Made by a program: the position numbers and the translations under genes. DNA of 64,000 nt, taken from assembly GCF_003574315.2 (NCBI RefSeq), contig NZ_AP025739.1:6944001-7008000 (forward strand). The letters run 5' to 3'. This DNA is from Capsulimonas corticalis (GTDB lineage: Bacteria > Armatimonadota > Armatimonadia > Armatimonadales > Capsulimonadaceae). The notes below the pieces were generated by a model. The model made no database searches and was not told the origin of the DNA. It saw only the letters and a list, made by a program, of their open reading frames with translations. Of the stretch, positions 36,899 to 45,712 are shown in pieces (position 1 is the first letter of the stretch; the number at the start of each line of letters is the position of its first letter).

Positions 36899-37429
36899 AT
36901 GCCAACCCGTGGGAACGAATACTCCCCTAAAACAGCGATGGTCGCTGTACTGGTAAACTTACAGAAGGGCGCGTACATCGTGGAAGATGTTCTGGATACC
37001 GTATCGTCCCGTGCGAGAAACAGTCCCTTAGAAGGGGGCAAGCAACACAGCGCGAGTCGATTTCTATATCGAATTCTGGACACCATCGACCACCCGCTTT
37101 TGGTACTGGATGAGGAGGCGCATATCTGCGCCTGCAACTGCGCTTACAGTGCTATGCTGGGAGCGACCCAAGCGTCCATACTCAAAAAGTCTATCTATGA
37201 CATCCACGAACACATTTGGAATATACCTCGACTGCGAGCACTTCTCCAGGCGGCGACGAAGGAAGACATCCCCTACTCCATCGCCGAAATTTCCGACCAA
37301 TATGCTGAGCTGGGCGCAAAGATTTTCGTGTTCTACGCTCGAAAGCTTATCCGCAATGGACGCTTGATGGTTCTGCTCTCCATTGAAGACGTAGGGCCTC
37401 GTGAGGAACGCGGCGACATTCACACATAA
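36899..37429 (+). CDS. Stand-alone PAS-domain protein
   Basis: 176 residues; the start is uncertain. From about residue 55 a PAS-like domain is visible: RILDTIDHPLLVLDEEAHIC followed by IWNIPRLRALLQ. The latter is the same W-x-IP-x-L-x-x-LL element found in the first PAS of the phosphatase at 32706-34268 (GQWHIPELLALL). No output domain follows, so it is a truncated sensor gene or a PAS adaptor. It lies upstream of the second kinase gene on the same strand. Confidence 0.55.
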   Translation: MPTRGNEYSPKTAMVAVLVNLQKGAYIVEDVLDTVSSRARNSPLEGGKQHSASRFLYRILDTIDHPLLVLDEEAHICACNCAYSAMLGATQASILKKSIYDIHEHIWNIPRLRALLQAATKEDIPYSIAEISDQYAELGAKIFVFYARKLIRNGRLMVLLSIEDVGPREERGDIHT

Positions 37430-37719
37430 ACAGTGGCCCACGGACATAAGCAGGCGTTCACGAACATAATTGATTCTCCAATCATTGCACAAATCGTCAT
37501 TTACCGCCCAAATAATCTCCTTATCAAATGCCTGGCCATCGGAATCGACGCGCCGCAATATCTCGACATTAATAACTCAATATTGACAAGACAACCTGGT
37601 AGCGCTCATTTGTGTTGGAGCAAGCTGCCCACAAACGCTTGTCAGCAGCGATGAAATTATTTCGGGCCCGTCGATACCATGGTATAAATACCAGTACGAC
37701 ACATTAGTAAGGACGCACG

Positions 37720-39150
37720 ATGCAAGGCAAAGACGCGCAAGAAAAATCATCTCAAAACACCGATGGCGATATTGCCAGTGAGCGACTGCGTCGCCTCGCG
37801 GATAACGCGCCCTTGCTGATTGGTTATGTCGATATGGACGGGCGATACCTCTTCAACAATCACACATACACGGACTGGTTTGGCGTGGACACTGCGGGCA
37901 TTCACGGAAAGGAAATCAAGGAAGTCATTGGAGAAGTCGCTTACCAAGCTGTTAAGCATCACTTGCAAGCCGCGCTGTCTGGGGAAGTCGTCAACGACAA
38001 TATTCCGATGAATTACGCCAGCGCGGGACGCCGTTTCGTTCGCACCACGCTTATTCCTGACAAAGACGATTCTGGGGCCATTCGTGGCGTGATGCTCTTC
38101 ATCACGGATGATACCGCGCTACGTGAAGCTCAAGATCATATGATCGCCGCATACAATCGGCTCGTGCTGGTCAGCAATATTGGTCGCGCGGTTCGAAGCG
38201 CCGCCGATCCGCAGGCCATCATGGAAATGACAACGGCGGCTCTCGGCGAGACTTTGGATGCGGATCGCTGCTATTACGTCACCTACGATCTCCAGCGCGA
38301 CCGAAGTATCGTCGGTCCTGAATGGAGACGCGAAGGTGTCCCTTCCATCTCGGGCGAGCATCGGACATCGGACTATAGTCCGAACCGCGATAAAAACTAT
38401 CTTGCAGGACAAACGAATGTCATTGAAGACGCCTTCCAGCTTCCCGATAGCACCGTCGCCCGAACACTGGGGCTGCGAGCCGTTGTGCGGGCTCCAATCC
38501 AGCAAGAAGGTCAAATGACGGTGTTAGTCGTGGCGATGGCGAGCGAACCTCGCCAGTGGACGGATCAGGAGATTTCGCTTGTCGAGACCACCGTCTCGCA
38601 GACACGCGGAGCGGTCGAGGCGGCGCACGCCGCCGTGCGCGAGCGAATTATTCTTCGTGATGTGCTGTCCAGCGTTACGGAAGGAAAGCTGAATCTGATC
38701 AATAGCCGCTCGGAGACGCCATCCCCCGCAGCGCTCGTGGGTGAAGCTATTTGTCTGACGACTTCTGCGGGCTTGCACGACCTTCGGCGCCTCTGTGAGA
38801 AGGCGTCGAAGCTGGCGGGGCACACCGAGGCGCGAACGTTCGATTTGATGACAGCGGGGAGCGAAGCAGGCATGAATGCCCTGGTGCACGCGGGCGGCGG
38901 GACGGCGACCGTTCGCATGAGCGATCAAGGACAGATTCAAGTTTGGGTTGAAGATCAGGGGGCGGGGATTGCGACGATGAATCTGCCAAAAGCGACCCTG
39001 TCGCGCGGATACAGCACTCAGGGAACACTCGGCCACGGCCTCAAGATGATGCTGGAGACGTGTGATCGCATCTACCTTCTCACTGGCCCCAGCGGTACGA
39101 CTATTGTGCTTGAGCAGGAGCGAGAAACTCCGACGATTGAGTGGTTATAG
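37720..39150 (+). CDS. PAS-GAF-HATPase anti-sigma kinase (RsbW-like), copy 2
   Basis: 476 residues, the same length and layout as the kinase at 27047-28477, with long near-identical stretches (YSTQGTLGHGLKMMLETCDR, SNIGRAVRSAADPQ, DADRCYYVTYDLQRD). PAS about 20-140, GAF about 150-315, HATPase about 330-470 with N box SEAGMNALVHAGGG, G1 VEDQGAGIA and G2 GTLGHGLKMML. It is clearly a duplicate of copy 1. Both keep the ATP-binding motifs, so both could phosphorylate STAS partners, perhaps with different sensor input. Confidence 0.85.
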   Translation: MQGKDAQEKSSQNTDGDIASERLRRLADNAPLLIGYVDMDGRYLFNNHTYTDWFGVDTAGIHGKEIKEVIGEVAYQAVKHHLQAALSGEVVNDNIPMNYASAGRRFVRTTLIPDKDDSGAIRGVMLFITDDTALREAQDHMIAAYNRLVLVSNIGRAVRSAADPQAIMEMTTAALGETLDADRCYYVTYDLQRDRSIVGPEWRREGVPSISGEHRTSDYSPNRDKNYLAGQTNVIEDAFQLPDSTVARTLGLRAVVRAPIQQEGQMTVLVVAMASEPRQWTDQEISLVETTVSQTRGAVEAAHAAVRERIILRDVLSSVTEGKLNLINSRSETPSPAALVGEAICLTTSAGLHDLRRLCEKASKLAGHTEARTFDLMTAGSEAGMNALVHAGGGTATVRMSDQGQIQVWVEDQGAGIATMNLPKATLSRGYSTQGTLGHGLKMMLETCDRIYLLTGPSGTTIVLEQERETPTIEWL

Positions 39151-39210
39151 ATCGATCCATGACGTTCACTCAGTTCGTCGATAAACATTAGGGGGTGAAT
39201 GGCGCATCGA

Positions 39211-39554
39211 CTATACCGTGATTGCTATCGCTGACTCGCACTCATCTGCGTAGCGGCGACATGCCTCCGCGCAGCGCTGGCACTCCTGTTGTGAGTATTT
39301 CTCACATTCTTCGACACATGCGCGGCAAGATTTCGCGCACAGAGCCAAAATCTTTTTGTAAATCTGGATGTGCCGCGACATGAGATCGACACTGGCGGAA
39401 CAAGTTTTGCACAGGCGCAGCAACGCTTCGCACATTCTTCCATCTCAATGTAGACAGACATCAATGCATGATTGAAGGCTTGAGTAATCACTATCCGCCC
39501 CGTGGTGTGCGCACACAACACGTTTTCAGCTATTGATACATACCGTGGTAGCAT
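39211..39554 (-). pseudogene. Four-helix copper-binding protein (DUF326) with a frameshift
   Basis: The first part (from ATG 39554) has HALMSVYIEMEECAKRCCAC. The rest is one frame over: CKTCSASVDLMSRHIQIYKK, then LCAKSCRACVEECEKYSQQE and CQRCAEACRRYADECES. Joined, this is a normal Cys-rich four-helix bundle of the DUF326 type that stores copper with cysteines. The break is in an A run near 39412 (GCAAAAC). One missing A would explain it, so either the gene is recently dead or this is a homopolymer error. Confidence 0.75.
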
Positions 39555-39617
39555 TCAAATCAAACAACAATCGAGCAACCAAGTCATAAATTACGACTCC
39601 GCTGCCGCCACACGCGA

Positions 39618-40016
39618 TCACTTCCCCACCGCTTTCGCTTCCACCTCGATCTCCGCTCCAGTCATATCCCCTCCCCGCTCCTCTTTCATCTCCTTGGACA
39701 GAAAATAGTTCAACGTTGTGCGAATCACGGCAATTGCGCCCAGCTTCCCGATCTCTGTCCAGCTTGGCGCGACAGCAGTCGACAGAATATCCGCGCCTAG
39801 CTGAAACTCCAAAGCCAACGCCAGGTACCGCGCCAGCAACAATCGGATCGCGTTGAAGTTGGCGGTCTCGCGAGCAAGAAGCGCCTTGAGAAATAGGATC
39901 GCGGCCAGCAGCACCCCCATTCCCACAATCAAAGCCCCGAGCGTCTCGACTCCCAGGCGCAACCACTGGACCAATAAGCGAACCCCGCCCTCCGCGTTCA
40001 AATGCATGATCTCCAT
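39618..40016 (-). CDS. DUF1622 membrane protein
   Basis: 132 residues, three hydrophobic helices. The features GVETLGALIVGMGVLLAA, LLARYLALALEFQLGADIL and IAVIRTTLNYFLSKEM are those of DUF1622 proteins, a family of small inner-membrane proteins of unknown function. The charged C-terminal tail is cytosolic. It is four bases downstream of the HPP gene stop, so the two are probably translated as a pair. Confidence 0.85.
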   Translation of the reverse strand: MEIMHLNAEGGVRLLVQWLRLGVETLGALIVGMGVLLAAILFLKALLARETANFNAIRLLLARYLALALEFQLGADILSTAVAPSWTEIGKLGAIAVIRTTLNYFLSKEMKEERGGDMTGAEIEVEAKAVGK

Positions 40017-40019
40017 TGG

Positions 40020-40538
40020 TTATCGCTCCTCCCACGCCAGCGTTCGCCTGAACAACCATACGGACGCCCGCTGGAGAGCCACCAACATGATGATCAGTCC
40101 TATGCACAGACCGAACAGCGCCAAGCCACCTCCCTTTCCCGCACTGAAGGCAAAGGAAAGCACCGTGGAGACCGCAGGCGGATGCATAGCCTGCATGATG
40201 ATCATGCCAAAAATGACGATCACCATCGCTCCGCCCGCCGCCCAGTAGCTTGGGCCAAAAATCATGTGTGTCCCAAAGCCCACGATTCCCGCTAAGCCCT
40301 GCGCGAGCATTAGGGTCCGTGTACTGTTGGTTTTATGCTCGGGATCGAGATAGATGAGAAATGAGCTGGAGGCGAGAGAGGCAAAGAGTAGACGCTGGCG
40401 GCTCCACGCTTCGACCAGAGCGAAAACCACGAGAACAGTTAAAGTCGGGAGGATTGCCAGCGCAAACTGGGCGCGCATGGAGCGGGTTTCCGATTTTTTC
40501 GGAATGACAGTGTGGTGGTTCTCGGTCTGGGGTGCCAT
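40020..40538 (-). CDS. HPP-family membrane protein
   Basis: 172 residues with four hydrophobic helices. It carries the family's His-Pro-Pro motif (MQAMHPPAVSTVLSFAF, about residues 114-130) between helices 3 and 4, and FGPSYWAAGGAMVIVIFG before it. HPP proteins are thought to be transporters; a plant/cyanobacterial member moves nitrite. Paired with the DUF1622 gene that follows. Confidence 0.88.
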   Translation of the reverse strand: MAPQTENHHTVIPKKSETRSMRAQFALAILPTLTVLVVFALVEAWSRQRLLFASLASSSFLIYLDPEHKTNSTRTLMLAQGLAGIVGFGTHMIFGPSYWAAGGAMVIVIFGMIIMQAMHPPAVSTVLSFAFSAGKGGGLALFGLCIGLIIMLVALQRASVWLFRRTLAWEER

Positions 40539-40660
40539 GTTTTGGTTGTACCCACATGATGGACTGTATATAGGAACAAGCTGAACGTCTCAAATCAAAA
40601 AGCGGCGCGGACAGATTGCCCACGCCGCCACGCTGTCGTTCTCCGCAATATCCCCTACGC

Positions 40661-40858
40661 TTACAAAGTCTTCTTCTTCAACATTGGCAACCCCGTGAGA
40701 GCATTCTCCGAAACCTCATAGCCCTCTGGCAGCGCATCGATAGCCCCGTCCTTCACTTTCTTGGCGAAGAAATAGAGATTCGTCTTGCCGTTCGCGGCTG
40801 TGCGCGCGTGAAGAAAGTATTCGATGCCTGATTTCTTGCTCTTTGCTGAAAATGCCAT
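40661..40858 (-). CDS. Conserved small protein (YFLHxR type)
   Basis: 65 residues from ATG 40858 (AAGGAAA upstream; the frame is open to 40924). The core IEYFLHARTAANGKTNLYFF with ALPEGYEVSENALTGLPMLK matches a widespread family of small soluble proteins of unknown function. Basic at the start. A role in nucleic-acid binding is possible but not shown. Confidence 0.6.
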   Translation of the reverse strand: MAFSAKSKKSGIEYFLHARTAANGKTNLYFFAKKVKDGAIDALPEGYEVSENALTGLPMLKKKTL

Positions 40859-41000
40859 GGTTGAGTTTCCTTTAGAGCGCGTAGCGCCTTTGTTTGATTT
40901 TATACGTGAAATTTCTGTGGACATCGAACTGTGTCCTATGGCCTATGTTCAATGACTATCATATTATCTGTGAGGGCACTATCAACACACACGATCATGA

Positions 41001-41236
41001 TTATCTCTGATCGATAATAATATCATCGTTTAAAAATGTCCACCGCTTTGGAAACGTGATATCCGCCCAATTCGCCACGGCTTCTTTATCTTCATGCGGT
41101 TTATTAATGATGGCTTCTGAAATATAAGTCCATTCCACCTGAACGACGTTGGCCTGAATGAGAGCACGGCGGATTTCTGACTCAATCTGATTCAGGGGCT
41201 TCCTTCAGCGTAGATACGTGCGATAATACGAGCCAT
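41001..41236 (-). pseudogene. Small hypothetical gene with a frameshift
   Basis: ATG at 41234-41236 gives MARIIARIYAEG. One frame over, it continues as LNQIESEIRRALIQANVVQV, then EWTYISEAIINKPHEDKEAV and FPKRWTFLNDDIIIDQR, stopping at 41001. Joined they make a natural-looking protein of about 78 residues. The shift lies near 41200 (GGAAGCCCC). Function unknown. Confidence 0.45.
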
Positions 41237-41479
41237 TATTCTTCTCTAAAGTTTCCTTTTTATTGTTGTGATTGCACATGTCGCCCATCTACGATGAAAC
41301 ATACGTTCCATTTTAAATCTCTACATTCCTCCCTGAAGTGATGCTCGCGTGAAAAAGAATGTCATAAGGCATTGATTTTTCATTCTTCAAAGGCCAATCT
41401 TATGAATTTCACGCGGTATAATAGCCGACAGCGCTTTAACCACGCAAGTTCAAACCCAAATGTAAGGATGTATAACCAT

Positions 41480-41890
41480 ATGCCAATCGAATGGTATGCC
41501 ACAGCAGCCGCTCCCACAGCCCAACAGACAGATTATAAAATCTCAAAATCGACCATAGTGCTCTCTGAGCAGGGTCAAGGAAAACTTCCTGATGGAGCCG
41601 CTGTCAAACTCGGCTATGACGCCGAACGTAATGTGATTGCCATCGCACCCGCAACAGATGGCGACAAAACCGCATTCAAGATTTCTCGGCGCGGACGTGG
41701 CACCCAGCAGCAGATCACGGCAAAGAAGCTGTTCCAGCGTTTTGGAATTACTCCTGTTGAAGGCGGAATCGAAGGCAGCTTTGAAGAGGCTGATGGAATT
41801 TTGATCGCTTCCTTGGCGAGCACTGGCGCACCGAAGCGTCGTCGGCGCACCAAGGCGGAGATGGCAGCGGCAGAAGTTTCTGCCGAATAG
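41480..41890 (+). CDS. Small basic-tailed protein, function unknown
   Basis: 136 residues from ATG 41480 (AAGGATG about ten bases upstream; other in-frame starts at 41468 and 41372). A beta-rich body with KISKSTIVLSEQGQ and VKLGYDAERNVIAIAPATDG is followed by a basic tail (KRRRRTKAEMAAAE). The tail suggests nucleic-acid contact. A strong hairpin lies ten bases after the stop. Confidence 0.5.
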   Translation: MPIEWYATAAAPTAQQTDYKISKSTIVLSEQGQGKLPDGAAVKLGYDAERNVIAIAPATDGDKTAFKISRRGRGTQQQITAKKLFQRFGITPVEGGIEGSFEEADGILIASLASTGAPKRRRRTKAEMAAAEVSAE

Positions 41891-41899
41891 ATAGTTCTT

Positions 41900-41943
41900 G
41901 GGCCAGCTCGCGGTGGAAAGAACTTTTCGCCGTGAGCTGGCCC
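41900..41943. terminator. Long hairpin, copy 1 of a repeated element
   Basis: GGGCCAGCTCGCGG (41900-41913) pairs with CCGTGAGCTGGCCC (41930-41943), 14 pairs with one G-U; the loop GAAAGAACTTTTC can pair further. It follows a gene stop by about ten bases. A related hairpin stands at 44463-44503. Confidence 0.65.
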
Positions 41944-41956
41944 TACAACCACTGCC

Positions 41957-42214
41957 ATGGATATTGAAGACATCATCACGTGCATTCGTAAAATATTTGG
42001 CGTGAAGATAGCCATTACCAAAAATGAGGCGCTGCATCTTGCCACTGAGGATTATATATCGATTAACGGTAAGCATCCAAGGAATCATCGGATTAATCAG
42101 GATTTCAAAACTATAAACATCGCCTTCGATTGGGACACACGAGGCGGCAACTACCATTATATCATTGACGTGCAGGGCGGGTCGATAGTCAAGAGATGGG
42201 TTACTCCGATGTAG
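41957..42214 (+). CDS. Small hypothetical protein
   Basis: 85 residues. Begins with a helix (MDIEDIITCIRKIFGVKIAI) and ends with beta-type sequence. No recognised motif. It begins 14 bases after the hairpin, without a clear ribosome site. Confidence 0.35.
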   Translation: MDIEDIITCIRKIFGVKIAITKNEALHLATEDYISINGKHPRNHRINQDFKTINIAFDWDTRGGNYHYIIDVQGGSIVKRWVTPM

Positions 42215-42395
42215 AGGTTTCTCGCTGTATTCTAATTCCCCTCCCCTTGTCCTCCCACATTTCTTCTCCATTCCTCATCTTCCCATTTCATACTTACCAA
42301 ACCCTGTGCTTTTATCGAGATAGACTGTAGTGCAGCCCTCACATACCGCCTACCATCTCGGGCCACAATAAATTAATCGAGACTACTCTTTCCAT

Positions 42396-44459
42396 ATGGA
42401 CGATATTAAAACCCTCGTACATCAACTCTTCAACGCAAACCGCACAAAGGCCATGGTTCAGCTCGCCGAGCGCGGAGAAGAAGCAGTGGAAGCCCTTGTC
42501 GTGGCGCTTGGATACCAAAACACTCCAGTGCAACAAGCCGCCGAGAGAGTGTTGCGTCAGATCGGACCTGTGGCTGTTCCCGCAATCGTTCTCGGTCTCC
42601 GATCCGACAACAAACGGCTACGGCATACGGCGGCATCAGTGCTTGGACGATTTGGGGACGCGAGAGCTGTTGAGCCGCTGATCTCTGCTCTTGCCGACAC
42701 GGAGAGCGTCGTCCAGTGGGCAGCCACCATTTCCCTGGGACGCCTCCAAGATGCGCGTGCCGTGGAAGCACTTTCAAAACTACTCCAAACAAAAAGCCGC
42801 ACATTCCGAGATGTGGTGACCAGGGCGCTTGGAGAGATCAACGATCTATCATCATTACCACCACTCTTCGTCGTCCTGGGCGATGTGAGTACCACGGTTC
42901 GAAAATCAGCCAAAGACGGGCTCATAAACCAAAGTTCCCATGCCGATACACGATTGTTGGAGGAACTGCGCTATCGCCGCAGCCCCGCCGTGCGTGCTCG
43001 GCTAATTCACGTTCTCGAACGCCGTAAAACCTTAGAAGCCATTCCCTTATTCATGGCTTCACTCAACGATCCCGATGATGTGGTCATAATAGCCGCTGCG
43101 CATGCACTTGGGGAATTGAAGATTTCCATCGCCCTGGAGCCACTGATCAAACTTACTGAAACAGGCTCCGCTCCAGTTCAGGCGGCGGCTGCGCGTGCCC
43201 TGGGTAAGATCGGCGATCCAAGTGTCGTGGCCCCCCTGATCAAACTGCTGTCCCACGATGATCCAAATGTTCTCGACGCCGCCACGGAGTCGTTGGCAAC
43301 TTTGGCCGATCCCAGGAGTGTCGAACCACTCCTTGCCCTACTCCATTCGGGGCCAAGCTGGGTTCCGCGTAACGTGACCTGGGCGCTGGCACGCATCGGC
43401 GGTGAGCACACCATTGAGGGTTTAATCTCGGCGCTTATAGATCGAGAAGAGGATTTATCGTCTTATGCCACTGACGCGCTTCGCATCGTGGGTGATCCCG
43501 CCGTTCCGAAAGTCCTGGAACTGCTTCGTTCACCAAATGAAACAGACAGAGAGCGTGCCGCGCAAGTATTGTGGTATTTGGAAGCTCCAGGGGCTGCCGA
43601 CCATTTATTGGAAGCATTGGGAGATGAAACTCTTTATGGCCGCGACGCGATAATGGGAGCCTTGAGACAGATCGATAGCCCCGATGTGGATGCCGCACTC
43701 ATAGCCGCTCTCCACGATCATGATCCTTTGGTGCGGAGCACTGCGGCATCGGCCTTGGGCGAACGTGAGGTTCCAGAGAGTGTAGAACCGCTGATCCACG
43801 CGCTCAGTGATGCCAGCGCCGAGGTACGCGCTGCCGCTGCGTTGGCTTTGGGTAATCAACATAATGCTCTGGCTCTTAGCCCTTTGATCGAGACGCTGAA
43901 AGACACCGACGACGATGTGACATATGGCGCGCTGAAATCCCTTGTTACTCTAAAGGATAAGCAAGCCATGGCAGCGATCTTACCCTTTCTTTCTCACTCC
44001 AGCGAAAATCACCGCGCCCAGGCCGCTCAAGCGCTGGGGAAGATAGCCGATCCAGGCGCTGTCGGTGCATTACTCGAAATGTTCGCCGACCGATCCTTTT
44101 ATGTCAAAGGCCACGTGTTTGAAGCTCTGGCTGCAATTGGCGACCCTCGGGCCGTAGAGCCGCTCATCGAAGTGTTGCTGACCGAAGTCCGCCACACTTT
44201 GCGTCTCCGCGCAGCCGAAGCCTTGCAAAAGTTCACGGACCCGCGTGTGGTTACTGCGTTCACACTCGTGGTGGATGATCCAAATCCGCACGTTCGGTAT
44301 GTGGTCGCGTCCCTGTTGGCGCAACACGATGATCCAGGTATTTTGCCTTATTTGAAGATGCTGGCCCTGGATGAGCATGATGGTGTTCGGGAGATTGCAC
44401 AAGAAGGCGTGGAGAGAATACTTAGCGGCGACCACTCCATAGCGGTCAAGGCTATTTGA
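42396..44459 (+). CDS. Large HEAT/PBS-lyase-type repeat protein
   Basis: 687 residues built almost entirely from about 20 HEAT-like repeats of about 31 residues with the pattern AVEPLIxALxDxxxxVRxxAAxALGxIGD (for example RAVEPLISALADTESVVQWA, and IDALIAALHDHDPLVRSTA-type units). No signal peptide, membrane segment or catalytic motif. It should fold as one long superhelix that binds other proteins. Such proteins modify phycobilins in cyanobacteria or act as scaffolds elsewhere. It stands alone, ended by the second copy of a repeated hairpin. Confidence 0.85.
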   Translation: MDDIKTLVHQLFNANRTKAMVQLAERGEEAVEALVVALGYQNTPVQQAAERVLRQIGPVAVPAIVLGLRSDNKRLRHTAASVLGRFGDARAVEPLISALADTESVVQWAATISLGRLQDARAVEALSKLLQTKSRTFRDVVTRALGEINDLSSLPPLFVVLGDVSTTVRKSAKDGLINQSSHADTRLLEELRYRRSPAVRARLIHVLERRKTLEAIPLFMASLNDPDDVVIIAAAHALGELKISIALEPLIKLTETGSAPVQAAAARALGKIGDPSVVAPLIKLLSHDDPNVLDAATESLATLADPRSVEPLLALLHSGPSWVPRNVTWALARIGGEHTIEGLISALIDREEDLSSYATDALRIVGDPAVPKVLELLRSPNETDRERAAQVLWYLEAPGAADHLLEALGDETLYGRDAIMGALRQIDSPDVDAALIAALHDHDPLVRSTAASALGEREVPESVEPLIHALSDASAEVRAAAALALGNQHNALALSPLIETLKDTDDDVTYGALKSLVTLKDKQAMAAILPFLSHSSENHRAQAAQALGKIADPGAVGALLEMFADRSFYVKGHVFEALAAIGDPRAVEPLIEVLLTEVRHTLRLRAAEALQKFTDPRVVTAFTLVVDDPNPHVRYVVASLLAQHDDPGILPYLKMLALDEHDGVREIAQEGVERILSGDHSIAVKAI

Positions 44460-44462
44460 TTT

Positions 44463-44503
44463 GGCCAGCTCGCGGCGCAAAGTTCTTTTCGCCACGAGTT
44501 GCC
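44463..44503. terminator. Long hairpin, copy 2 of a repeated element
   Basis: Right after the HEAT gene stop, GGCCAGCTCGCGGCG pairs with CGCCACGAGTTGCC, with one bulge and one mismatch, around AAAGTTCTTT; three T residues follow. Sequence and order match the hairpin at 41900-41943. Likely a terminator. Confidence 0.6.
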
Positions 44504-44619
44504 TTTACTTTCCATATCCTCTAACCCCGTCACGAAACCAAAATCTCCACATCCAGTTTTGTAACTTAGCGCCCCTGGAATATGTCCAAGATAGAATTTC
44601 ATGGCGCATGGAGTTTCTG

Positions 44620-44946
44620 ATGTCCACCCCCGAGGATAATCACGATAGAGAGTCCACCCCGCCAACAGTGTTTGGACAGATCATGTTCTGGACTCAGGCT
44701 ATCAGCCTATTCCTCCTGTTTATCGTCTGTATCGCAGTTCCCTGGATTGTTACAGCACGATGCGGCCATTTCTGGGGGATACTGGCTTCTGTCGGCTCAT
44801 TCGGCCTTTGGGTATTTATTGGCCCCAGGCCATTTCCAGGGTTTCTCCCAGGGATTATGGCCATGGTGGTCTTGCTGTCTAACGTGATGTGCGCATTAAG
44901 CTCAGTGGTCCTCTTGTTGGTCAGGTCTTCCCATCATATAGGTTGA
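44620..44946 (+). CDS. Small membrane protein
   Basis: 108 residues from ATG 44620, with GGAG six bases before it; the frame is open to 44461. Three hydrophobic helices (AISLFLLFIVCIAVPWIV, ILASVGSFGLWVFIG, IMAMVVLLSNVMCALSSVV). No motif beyond that. Confidence 0.5.
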   Translation: MSTPEDNHDRESTPPTVFGQIMFWTQAISLFLLFIVCIAVPWIVTARCGHFWGILASVGSFGLWVFIGPRPFPGFLPGIMAMVVLLSNVMCALSSVVLLLVRSSHHIG

Positions 44947-45040
44947 TTGCTGCCCTTGTCTCTCCCTGACTACAACTCCCTTCCCTCTGCAAACAAGAGC
45001 ATAGAGTCTTACTATAGCCAAGAGCAGCACAGGGAATGCT

Positions 45041-45367
45041 ATGACTGCATACATCGAGATTTCTCCGCGCGGCTTCAGTAACGAAACCGAACTGTACACT
45101 GCCACACCCGCCCAGATCGCCGTGGCGTTGGATGTCATCAATGAACACCGAAACGCTTGGGCGCGGCGTGTGTCGGCCAGCAGCGGGGTTGTGCGGAAGG
45201 CCAAGCGGTTGGCGGAGAAGCCCTTGGGGATGCCGATCCCGCAGCTGATTGAGGATGTGATTCGGCCCTTTCGGGTGATGTGTTGGTGGGCGGATGGAAG
45301 TGTGAGTTGGGACGGGGGAGGAGTTGCCAGAGAGATAAGAACAAACGCTGGTAGAGCCGAACTTTGA
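45041..45367 (+). CDS. Small soluble hypothetical protein
   Basis: 108 residues. ATG 45041 without a strong ribosome site. Begins TAYIEISPRGFSNETELY, with a helical middle rich in Ala and Arg. Not recognised. Confidence 0.4.
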   Translation: MTAYIEISPRGFSNETELYTATPAQIAVALDVINEHRNAWARRVSASSGVVRKAKRLAEKPLGMPIPQLIEDVIRPFRVMCWWADGSVSWDGGGVAREIRTNAGRAEL

Positions 45368-45712
45368 TTGTGAAGAGGATCAAATAGCGCGGAGATTAGA
45401 TCGCGGTCGGCTCCTGGCGTCTCGATCTGCAGCACCTGGCTCAATAATCAATTCGCATTGCTGTCGGCGACCAGTCAGGCCACGCCGATCATCGTTGGGA
45501 TCGCAACTCTGCTCCTGGGCTGGTCGCGCAATACACCAAGGGCGCATATGATCCACAGATATACAGACATGTTGGAACTGTTGGATGAGATGTGCGATAA
45601 TCAGGGGCAGATCGGGCTTCGTGGGCGTAGCGAAGCCACGGGCTTTGCAAACCCACGGCTCGCCAACGTTCGGGGTTGGAAGTTAGAAGCGAGAGCGATG
45701 CCGATCATGAAC
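45368..45712. other. Intergenic stretch with palindromic sequence
   Basis: About 345 bases. A frame of 92 codons crosses it but has no ribosome site and runs through palindromes. GGCTTCG (45615-45621) pairs with CGAAGCC (45631-45637), followed at once by an imperfect palindrome around TTTGCAAA. Most likely not coding. Confidence 0.35.

Noticed and set aside
39151-39210. Sigma factor or anti-sigma partner gene near the signalling block
   Set aside because: No frame with sigma-factor motifs was found between 24 and 40 kb.
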